Shown here piece by piece: positions 26,478 through 33,502 of a stretch of DNA of 64,000 nucleotides. Source of the DNA: Arthrobacter sp. ISL-30 (GTDB taxonomy: Bacteria; Actinomycetota; Actinomycetes; Actinomycetales; Micrococcaceae); assembly GCF_018613855.1 (NCBI RefSeq), contig NZ_JAGGPK010000012.1, forward strand, positions 112,308-176,307, in the 5' to 3' direction. Each line of letters starts with the position of its first letter. Within the stretch, counting starts at the first letter, position 1. The position numbers and the translations under genes are program-made. A model generated the notes under the pieces. The model saw nothing but the letters and a program-made list of their open reading frames with translations, was not told where the DNA came from and did no database searches.

Positions 26478-26695
26478 GAGCCAGCATTGCTGACGCGCCT
26501 GCAAGGTGCTTGTCGCCGCTATCACAAGGCACTGAGCCTTGGGGGTCCCTGCTGGTACCCCTATCAACAGGATCTGCCTAACCACCGTCCGTCCGGTGTT
26601 CAGTAGATGGAAGAAACAGCGGCGCTCACTGTCGGGCGCCCGGCACTACTCCTCATCACCAATCCATCTCACCCGCCAATACGCACAGGAGAACC

Positions 26696-27338
26696 ATGCT
26701 TACGGTCAACGCCTACGCATCCCCGTCCGCCACCGAAGACCTCATCCCCACCACCATCGTGCGCCGCGACGTCGGCCCTGCCTGGTGAACTCCTGCCGCG
26801 AGTGCGCCAACGCCGGCAAGAAGGTCGCCGTCGTCGGCCTCGGCGGACTCGGCCACATGGCCGTAAAGCTTGCCCACGCCATGGGCGCCGAGGTCACCGT
26901 GCTCTCCCAGTCGCTGAAGAAGCAGGAAGACGGCCTCAACCTGGGCGCGGACGACTACTACGCCACCAGCGACCCGGGAAAGGAACATTTCAGACCCTTG
27001 CCGGTAAGTTTGACCTGATCATCAACACAGTCAGCGCCCCGATCGACATCAGCTCCTACCTGCAGTTGCTGACCCTCGACGGCACGCTCGTAAACGTTGG
27101 TGCCCCGGCGGAGCCGCTCCCCCGTCAACGCGTTCGCGCTCATCATGGGACGGCGGTCCTTCGCCGGTTCAATGATCGGCGGCATCCGGGAAACCCAGGA
27201 AATGCTGGACTTCTGCGCCGAGCTGGCATCGGCGCAGAGATCGAGGTCATCCCGGCCGAGAAGATCAATGACGCCTACGAACGTGTCCTGGCCTCCGACG
27301 TGCGCTACCGCTTCGTGATCGATACCTCCACGCTCTAA
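26696..27338 (+). pseudogene. degraded zinc-type NAD(P)-dependent alcohol dehydrogenase
   Basis: Pieces of one dehydrogenase are spread over three frames. Frame 2 holds the N-terminus ([18 protein letters not shown], stopping at TGA 26786). Frame 1 holds [11 protein letters not shown] joined directly to [18 protein letters not shown] (Rossmann motif). Frame 3 holds [22 protein letters not shown], frame 1 then [17 protein letters not shown], and frame 3 again [17 protein letters not shown] to the TAA at 27336. The family is about 350 residues; here the catalytic zinc region between residues 30 and 90 and the stretch after CAN are deleted, and at least three frameshifts follow. It cannot make a functional enzyme. 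Confidence 0.88.
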
Positions 27339-27371
27339 GCACCTCCAATTAGGGTCGTCATCGGCGACACC

Positions 27372-27695
27372 GTGCTCACCGGCAGGTTGTGGGACAACGC
27401 CAACGCCCGATCCCTGATCACGCAACTCCCCCTCACCGTGAACCTCAGAAACCACAACGGCCAGGAGAAGACCCGGCATCTTCCGCAAGTACTGTCAATG
27501 GACGGCATGCCCGAAGGCGATGACCCGGTGCCCCAAGACATCGGCTACTACGCACCGTCGGGCAACATTGTCTTCTATTACGGGGATGTCGGTTACTGGA
27601 ACGGCATCGCTCGAATCGGCGAGTTCGACAGCAGCATGGACGTCATCAAAGACCAGACAGGGGACTTCAGGGCAAGGATCGAACTCGCGAACTGA
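27372..27695 (+). CDS. cyclophilin-like fold protein, N-terminus possibly lost
   Basis: A 107-residue small beta-barrel protein. LPLTVNLRNHNGQEKTRHLPQVLS, GYYAPSGNIVFYYGD and WNGIARIGEFDSS fit the short bacterial cyclophilin-like family. The frame runs open back to the dehydrogenase relic's stop at 27338, and codons just before the GTG encode IRVVIGDT, the family's usual first strand. No start codon or RBS is present for that strand. The gene therefore either starts at GTG 27372, missing a strand, or has lost its true 5' end to the deletions nearby. Confidence 0.65.
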   Translation: MLTGRLWDNANARSLITQLPLTVNLRNHNGQEKTRHLPQVLSMDGMPEGDDPVPQDIGYYAPSGNIVFYYGDVGYWNGIARIGEFDSSMDVIKDQTGDFRARIELAN

Positions 27696-27796
27696 CATCA
27701 CGCCGGCGAACCCAGGGTGAGGGTCACAGGCTTCGTGTGCTGCGCACACGATACGCAGGCCAAAAGCAGGGGGTGCCCGCCAGTTTCGTATCGAGG

Positions 27797-28063
27797 CTAT
27801 GCGTGGAGATGCGGCGGTTGTTTGGTTATTTTCTCAATGTCGGCCGCGGTGGCCTCGATCAACTGATGAGCCAAGTCCGCCAGAGCTCGTGCGGTCGCCA
27901 GTTCATCACCAATCATGGGGACATCTGAGTCTGCCGGATTCAGCTTGGCTACACCGAATCCGACCAAGTCAGACCGGTTTTCGGCCTGCAACTGTGCCTT
28001 GGCTCGTGTTCGGCCTTCGTGTTCGTCAATGACGATGTTCACCGACCAGCCCTTTTCTTGCAT
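27797..28063 (-). CDS. DUF1876 family protein
   Basis: An 88-residue protein common in Actinobacteria. It carries the family pattern WSVNIVIDEHEGRTRAKAQL, then LVGFGVAKLNPADSDVPMIGDELATARALADLAHQL. The fold is predicted dsRBD-like and the function is unknown. A GAGGCACC sequence just upstream of the ATG may serve as RBS. It stands alone in the decayed region and looks intact. Confidence 0.9.
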   Translation of the reverse strand: MQEKGWSVNIVIDEHEGRTRAKAQLQAENRSDLVGFGVAKLNPADSDVPMIGDELATARALADLAHQLIEATAADIEKITKQPPHLHA

Positions 28064-28231
28064 GGTGGTGCCTCCTCGGGTCAGATTTCAACAATGTCAA
28101 GCTTCAGATAGCCCGTCAAGGGTCCGCATTGACTTGGAATATTTCGATGACTTGGTCGTCGGAGGAACTGTTTTCGACCACGGTCGCCCCTGGATCGCGT
28201 ACACAGTCCTAGCTTCTATTACGTCATTCGG

Positions 28232-28260
28232 TTGACACGTGTCCCACAAAACTTGATACA
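28232..28260 (+). promoter_or_regulatory. sigma-70-type promoter candidate
   Basis: TTGACA (28232-28237) and GATACA (28255-28260) are separated by 17 bases. The first box is a perfect -35. The pair lies directly before the iron-box palindrome, so a bound repressor would cover the start site. Confidence 0.6.
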
Positions 28261-28276
28261 GTCCACAACGGAAACA

Positions 28277-28291
28277 AGGTAAGCCTTACCT
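28277..28291 (+). promoter_or_regulatory. DtxR/IdeR-like iron box
   Basis: AGGTAAGCCTTACCT is a perfect 7-bp inverted repeat around one base and is followed by AA. Compared with the known actinobacterial consensus (AGGTTAGGCTAACCT core) it differs at three positions that keep the symmetry. It sits about 17 bases after the -10 box. Confidence 0.65.
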
Positions 28292-28430
28292 AATCGTCCT
28301 GAGATCAAAGTTGAAGGCGACGCGTGAAAACATCCAGTCTCAAGCAGTGTTGTGCCAGGGGTGGGCCTGCACTGCAGTCGAGCAGTGGAGGCGCACCGCT
28401 TTCGTCCCCCACAAACCCCAAGGACCTTAT

Positions 28431-29012
28431 ATGGGAATCCAACACGACTTCGCACCCCGCCAGCTGCCTTATGCAGCCAAGAGCCGCTATGCCGAAATGC
28501 TTAGCGTTGACGACTTCAAAGCGGCTTTCCGCAACCATCCGGCCGGCGTCTGCATCATCACTGCCCAAGGCGCTAGTGGCCCGGTAGGATTGACGGCAAC
28601 CTCGGTATTCTCCGTCTCGGTCAATCCGCCGCTCCTTGTCTTCTCCCTCTCCGCGCACTCGTCCTCCGCGGCCTCAATCCGCGAGGCTGGGACGGTTGTC
28701 GTCCATTTGCTGGGCGAAGACCAGATTGATCTTGCGAAAACCTTCGCCACCAGCGGCATCGACCGCTTTGGGGACGGCTCCACCTGGTCCCGTCTAGTTA
28801 CCGGCGAGCCCGTTCTGCCCAGTGCCGATGCCTGGCTGCGAGGAACAATTGTCAATGAGATGAATGCCGGTGACTCCATGGTGGTCGCCGTACGCGTGCT
28901 GCAAATCAACCTCGCATTCACGGCAGACGGGGACATTGAGCAGACCCGTCCGCTCGTCTACCACAACCGCTCCTGGCACTCACTCAGCACTGATTCAATA
29001 GTCAGCAGCTGA
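28431..29012 (+). CDS. flavin reductase family protein
   Basis: A 193-residue FMN-binding split-barrel protein of the flavin reductase-like group. Characteristic segments are FRNHPAGVCIITAQG, GLTATSVFSVSVNPPLLVFSLS and the turn GDSMVVAVRVLQI. Such proteins reduce FMN/FAD with NAD(P)H for two-component monooxygenases or ferric reduction. ATG 28431 has AAGGA 7 bases upstream and starts at the family's N-terminus. The upstream iron box suggests induction under iron limitation, which would suit a role in freeing iron; that is inferred. Confidence 0.9.
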   Translation: MGIQHDFAPRQLPYAAKSRYAEMLSVDDFKAAFRNHPAGVCIITAQGASGPVGLTATSVFSVSVNPPLLVFSLSAHSSSAASIREAGTVVVHLLGEDQIDLAKTFATSGIDRFGDGSTWSRLVTGEPVLPSADAWLRGTIVNEMNAGDSMVVAVRVLQINLAFTADGDIEQTRPLVYHNRSWHSLSTDSIVSS

Positions 29013-29243
29013 CGCAGGTCTGGGAGGATAGGCCGCTTTGCGAGCCGAGCTGATCGGTGTGTAGCCGGTGGAACGAAGTCAGGATTTCTGCCCCGGACCG
29101 TGGATGCTTCGGTGTTCGCATCTGAGGCGCCAGCCAGAAGTTTTCATGCCCGATCGCAAAATGGCCGTTCATGAACTGAGCGCCTCCCCGGTGTGTCACT
29201 CAGCGAAGCAGTGGCACCCGCCGTCCTGCCGCCGTCGTCCGCT

Positions 29244-29450
29244 CTACTTGTGAGGCGGCCAACTTGAGTCAAGCTCTCGTATGATGTTGCGGGCAGTTTC
29301 GCGCAGGACGTTTACGACGGCGTCCGTTGCCAGCCACTCCGCTGAGGGGAAGACGATTGCGACGGCGGCAATCACAGCCCCGCTCTCATCAGCGATGGGT
29401 GCGGCCAGGGATGATTCACCGATAACCGCTTCATCATGCTCATGCTCAAC
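29244..29450 (-). pseudogene. C-terminal fragment of an IclR-family regulator
   Basis: The minus strand encodes HDEAVIGESSLAAPIADESG, then VIAAVAIVFPSAEWLATD and VLRETARNIIRELDSS, which is the end of the IclR effector domain. The N-terminal HTH and most of the effector domain are absent. Homology stops near 29450, where a fragment of an unrelated transporter begins on the other strand. Confidence 0.75.
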
Positions 29451-29458
29451 CCCATCAT

Positions 29459-29694
29459 GACGGCTCGCTCGCAGCCCTTCCCCTTGCCGCCCTCGGCATC
29501 GGTCTGTGGCTGGGCCTCCCCACGGTGGCTTTGCAGGCAACGGTCATCATCTGCGCACTGCCCACGGCCCCCTCCGCGAGCATTCTCGCTGCCCGAATGG
29601 GAGGGGACGTTCCACTTATCGCCTCCATGACCGGGGTCCAGAGCATCCTGTCATGGCCACCATGCCGGCCTTGCTCGCAGCCACCAACCTGTAG
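29459..29694 (+). pseudogene. C-terminal fragment of an AEC-family (auxin efflux type) transporter
   Basis: The plus strand encodes LAALPLAALGIGLWLGLP, then ALPTAPSASILAARMGGD and SMTGVQSILS, and after a one-base frameshift near 29652 MATMPALLAATNL and TAG. This is the last part of an AEC permease, which should be about 310 residues. The 5' three-quarters are missing. Confidence 0.7.
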
Positions 29695-29850
29695 TCCGGG
29701 GAGGCTGCTGGCAGCTGTGAAGAACTGTCTTGCTGGTTTCCTGTCGTACTTCTAACAGCACGTTTACGGTGTGCTGGCAAGCGGTTCGAGAGGGTGGAGG
29801 CATCAGCAAGGGTCCGAAAAATATCGGATCACTGACAGGAAAGGTCCCTC

Positions 29851-30357
29851 ATGCACACTCGAACCAAGACAGCCCTCATCGTTGTATCCGCATCCCTAAT
29901 GACCATGACCGGCTGCGCCGCCGGCAGTGCCGAGGCCAAAGAAGTTACGAACGGGCCCAGCCCAGTGCCGGCCAACACGATCCCAGAACAGCAGGTTGAG
30001 GCCTTGTTCGATGAGTGGAACGCGTCATTGGCCACCGGTGATCCCGCCAAGGTGGACGCGATGTATGCAGCCGACGCAGTGCTGCTGCCCACCGTTGCCC
30101 CGGGCGTGCACGACACGAGTGCCGAGCGCGTCGGGTACTTCACTGCCTTCCTCCAAAACGATCCCACCGGGACGGTGGACGAGGGCGTGGTGCGCCCGCT
30201 TGGCCCCAACGCAGTCTCCCACTCGGGTCTCTACTCGTTCACCATGGGCACCACGGGCGAGGTGGTCAAGGCCCGTTTCACTTTTGTCTATGAGCGGATC
30301 AACGGCGAGTGGAAGATCGTTGAACACCATTCCTCGAAGGAGCCGGCCGCCAAGTAG
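29851..30357 (+). CDS. SgcJ/EcaC-type NTF2-like lipoprotein
   Basis: A 168-residue exported protein with lipobox MTGC (Cys about 22) and an NTF2/SnoaL-like domain. QVEALFDEWNASLATGDPAKVDAMYAADAVLLPTVAPGV is the usual start of the SgcJ/EcaC group, and FTFVYERINGEWKIVEHHSS closes the cone. Members are called oxidoreductases, but their activity is unproven and many only bind small molecules. It directly precedes the two-component genes. Confidence 0.88.
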   Translation: MHTRTKTALIVVSASLMTMTGCAAGSAEAKEVTNGPSPVPANTIPEQQVEALFDEWNASLATGDPAKVDAMYAADAVLLPTVAPGVHDTSAERVGYFTAFLQNDPTGTVDEGVVRPLGPNAVSHSGLYSFTMGTTGEVVKARFTFVYERINGEWKIVEHHSSKEPAAK

Positions 30358-30383
30358 CCCTCACAACGCGCTTCCAGCTGGCT

Positions 30384-30938
30384 GTGGGAATCTTAGACGT
30401 GCACATTCTGCTGGTTGAAGACGATTTGTCCATCGCCGACTCTTTGCGTGAAGGCCTTATCCGCTACGGGTTCGACGTCGATCATGTCACCACCGGCTCT
30501 GCCGCTCTGGCAGCGGGCAGTGCGGACGTCATGCTGCTGGATTTGGGACTTCCGGACATGGACGGCCTCGACGTGTGCCGCCGCCTGCGCGCACGTTCGG
30601 CTGTTCCCATCATCGTGATTACAGCTCGCGGGGATGAGGTGGACACGCAACGGTGGCTGGCCTTGAAGTCGGCGGTGGACACCGCTGCGCGGCGGGTCTT
30701 TTGCAAAGGTGAGGAGGTGCCGCTGGCGCCGAAGGAGTTCGACCTGCTCTCTACCTTGGCCGAGCGGCCCGGTACCGTGCTGACGCGGGAAAGCCTCATC
30801 GACACTGTTTGGGACACGCATTGGTTCGGCTCCACCCGGACGCTGGACGTCCATATTGCGGCGTTACGGCAGAAGCTCGCGGGGGCACTGACGATCACCG
30901 CCGTGCGGGGTGTCGGGTTCCGATTGGACAGGGACTGA
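30384..30938 (+). CDS. OmpR/PhoB-type response regulator with an internal deletion
   Basis: A 184-residue regulator; intact homologues have about 220. The receiver has the acidic pair VEDD, the phospho-acceptor Asp53 (LDLGLPDMDG) and the Thr switch in ITARGDEVD. It then jumps through QRWLALKSAVD to TAARRVF of the winged-helix domain. The segment with the invariant Lys (usually in a KPF motif), helix 4 and helix 5 of the receiver and the linker is missing, about 35-40 residues, in frame. The DNA-binding domain (LAPKEFDLLSTLAERPG to GVGFRLD) is complete. Phospho-control is probably lost. Confidence 0.82.
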   Translation: MGILDVHILLVEDDLSIADSLREGLIRYGFDVDHVTTGSAALAAGSADVMLLDLGLPDMDGLDVCRRLRARSAVPIIVITARGDEVDTQRWLALKSAVDTAARRVFCKGEEVPLAPKEFDLLSTLAERPGTVLTRESLIDTVWDTHWFGSTRTLDVHIAALRQKLAGALTITAVRGVGFRLDRD

Positions 30939-32373
30939 TGCGCCGCCGGCTCGTGATCTCGTACCTGGTGCTGGTCGCTGTCGCGCTAACCGCGTTCTCG
31001 GTGCCGGTCGGTGTCAGCCTCGCCGGGCTGCTTCACGACGATCAGCGGGAGGTGGGTCTGCGTGAGGCCCGCACCGTGGCAGTCCTGCTGGCGACGGCGG
31101 AAGAGGCGGATAGCACGACCGCCCGGGGGGCATTGCTCGCTCTACAGACGCTGCGCAGCAACCTCGAAGATCAGACGGGAGGCAGGGTTGAGCTGATCAC
31201 CGCCGCCGGTATTCCGGCGCTGGGCCGGGAAGTGCACAACCCGGACGACGATGACTTCGCCGCCGCGCTGGCCGGGCAGGAACGGGCCCAGCGGTTGCCG
31301 GAGTCGGTGCTGGGAGCGCCGGGGCTGCAGGTAACGGTGCCGGCAGTGGCACCGGGAGGACGGATCGACGGCGCGGTGCGGCTGACCTACCCTGAAGCCC
31401 CGGTGCAGGAGCGTCTGGCAAACGTATGGACGTTTCGACTAGTGGCCGGTGCCGCTGTCCTCGTGCTCGCCGGGATCCTGGCCGCCATGTTTGCCAAGTC
31501 CCTCACCCGACCCCTGCGCCTCCTGGACACCATGGCCGTTCAAATGTCGGCGGGCGACTTCACGGCGCGTACGGATCCTTCCCTCGCCGGCCCCCGGAGA
31601 CACGGCGACTGGCCGAGACACTCAACGACGGTGCCCGACGGATAGGAACGCTGGTGGAAGCTCAGCGTTCATTCACCGCCGACGCGTCACACCAATTGCG
31701 AACACCGCTGACGGCACTGCGCTTGAACCTGGACAATCTGCGTGACCGGCTCGAAAGCCGCGACGAGAAGGCAGCCGTGGACAAGGCCCTGGCGGAGGCC
31801 GCCCGGCTCACACGGCTGGTCAACAGCCTCCTTGCCCTGGCCCGGGCACAGTCAGCTAGAAGGCGCCCGGAAGCAATGGACGTCGGGACCGTTGTCGCCC
31901 GCAGGCTGGAGGCATGGAGCGCGGCGTGCGAGGAGGCCGACGTCGAACTGGTGAGCTCCCCGCCCGTAGTCGCCGGTGCTGAGCATCAGCCCGTCCTCGC
32001 CTGGAAAACGCCCGGTCATCTTGAGCAGGTTCTGGACAACCTGCTGGCGAACGCGTTGCAGTCATCGCCTCCTGGAACCACTGTGACGGTTATGCTTCGC
32101 GCGAGCGACGGGCAGGTGATCCTGGATGTTGCAGACCAAGGTCCAGGGTTGACCAACGAGGAGCTGGAGCGTGTATTTGACCGCTTTTGGAGCAATACTC
32201 CCGGCGGTTCAGGCCTTGGGCTGCCCATCGTGCGCCAACTGGTAGAGCACGACACCGGTAATGTTCAGCTACTGACCAGGCCGGCAGCAGTTCCGACGAA
32301 CGAACCTGGCCAAGCCAAGGGGCTCACCGTCCGGATCACCCTTCCCGCCTGGAGGAAACCACGCTCAGGCTGA
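30938..32373 (+). pseudogene. sensor histidine kinase gene split by a one-base frameshift
   Basis: The first frame (30938 onward) encodes TM1, an extracellular sensor region, TM2 (about 165-190) and the start of HAMP (TRPLRLLDTMAVQMSAGDF) and ends out of frame at 31645. The second frame continues with RRLAETLNDGARRIGTLVEAQRSF, the H-box DASHQLRTPL, the N-box LDNLLANALQ and the G-boxes DQGPGL and GSGLGLPI to TGA 32373. Adding one C to the five-C run at 31591-31595 restores one 478-residue kinase. The ATG overlaps the regulator's stop, as in an intact operon. Confidence 0.85.
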
Positions 32374-32482
32374 CCGCGCAGTGTAGCTGGGTGGCATCAT
32401 CTGCCACACGAAATCCACCTGATCCATGCGACGGATGCTTGGCTGAGTGCCTCTCTCCTCAGGCTTGCGCCGGCTCGTTCTG

Positions 32483-32590
32483 TCAGGCCCAGACACCACG
32501 GACGTGCCGCAGATGGGTGGTCATGATCAAGGCCGCTTCCTCGGCGTCGTGATCCTCCATGGCGTCCAGGAGCAGCTCATGTTTGCCGCA
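32483..32590 (-). pseudogene. C-terminal tail of a GntR/FCD regulator
   Basis: Thirty-five codons and a TGA encode HELLLDAMEDHDAEEAALIM then TTHLRHVRGVWA, the final two helices of an FCD ligand domain. No start or HTH is present; the fragment ends abruptly beside the cupin gene's stop. Confidence 0.65.
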
Positions 32591-32600
32591 TAGGCCGACT

Positions 32601-32975
32601 CTAGTCAGGCTTGGCGTAGGTGGCCGCACTCATGAGCTCGTATCCTACAAACGCCTCATCTCCCTCGACCCAGGCATCATGGCCAGCGGGAATTGCATAG
32701 GCGCCACCGGCTCTGACTGTAGCGCGTGTTCCGTCTTCCATCTCCACCGTTAGCGTTCCAGATGTGCAGAACCCCAAATGATTAACCTGGCAACTGTCAG
32801 TGTGGACCACGGTCTTCACGGTCTCTGACCAACGCCAGCCAGGCTCAAAAGTCATTCTTGCCAAGGTGGTATCACCAATGGTGACAACGTCAACTTCCGT
32901 CTTCGGCGGTCGGCGTTTTTCATCGGGTTCGTCGAATGACTTCGACTCAAGGGCTTTGACAGTTACTGCGGGCAT
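32601..32975 (-). CDS. cupin domain protein
   Basis: A 124-residue single cupin. The core MTFEPGWRWSETVKTVVHT, SCQVNHLGFCTSGTLTVEMEDG and AYAIPAGHDAWVEGDEAFVG has the beta-barrel spacing and several metal-candidate residues. The ATG at 32975 has AGGAGG about 9 bases upstream, so the much longer open frame (to 33284) is not used. The ligand is unknown. Confidence 0.85.
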   Translation of the reverse strand: MPAVTVKALESKSFDEPDEKRRPPKTEVDVVTIGDTTLARMTFEPGWRWSETVKTVVHTDSCQVNHLGFCTSGTLTVEMEDGTRATVRAGGAYAIPAGHDAWVEGDEAFVGYELMSAATYAKPD

Positions 32976-33502
32976 TTGTTGTTCCTCCTGAACGGAGAGT
33001 AATTGCAACTGTTCATCCGGAGACGCCGAGGAATGCTCCGGGAAAGCGGGATCGGCAGGCACGGCCTCACGTCCATTCAACGCCGCCAAACCCAAGCGAC
33101 TAGCGCTACCAGCGTGCTCTGAGCCGTAGGCCATGTCAATATGCGCCGCCTCATGGACGACGCCCAAGAAGGCAGGGGATGTGTACTGCGACGGCGGGGG
33201 CGAGTTCCTTACCTTAGATGGCAACTTCGTAGCGTGTCCTTGACGGGTTCGCGAGGGAATGCAAATGCAGAGCGTGAGACGCATCGCTCATAGCCAGCCA
33301 CAGCGCCTGGCGAGGATCAGGATCGCATTCGCCAGCTTCCGGTGAACGGCCCCGTTGCAGCTCTTCCCTAAGGAGGTGCGTGCCTTTTATCAAGGGGAGG
33401 ACAAGCGTAGCGTCTATGCATGGGATTAGGGGGCGGCGATAGACGGTTGGACCGGGATTCCCATAGCGCCACCTTGGTCTTGAGCCGTTGAAGGAGGCGG
33501 GG
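32976..33502. other. 527 bp without a convincing gene
   Basis: Between the divergent cupin and debranching-enzyme genes no frame shows family-like protein sequence. The open minus-strand frames here are of low complexity and have no RBS. Given the gene fragments just to the left, this may be unrecognisable debris plus the two promoters. Confidence 0.5.

Larger units (their letters stand above)
28064..28430. other. long intergenic region holding the flavin reductase control signals
   Basis: No gene is visible in these 367 bases. The right half carries a promoter-like pair at 28232-28260 and the iron-box palindrome at 28277-28291. The left half is featureless. The remaining 140 bases before the flavin reductase start have no convincing reading frame, so the leader is unusually long. 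Confidence 0.6.

Noticed and set aside
29013..29243. Possible tRNA or small RNA after the flavin reductase
   Set aside because: No cloverleaf or T-loop motif was found, and the small frames there look random.
32976..33284. N-terminal extension of the cupin protein
   Set aside because: AGGAGG sits directly before ATG 32975, and the extension has no similarity to cupins.
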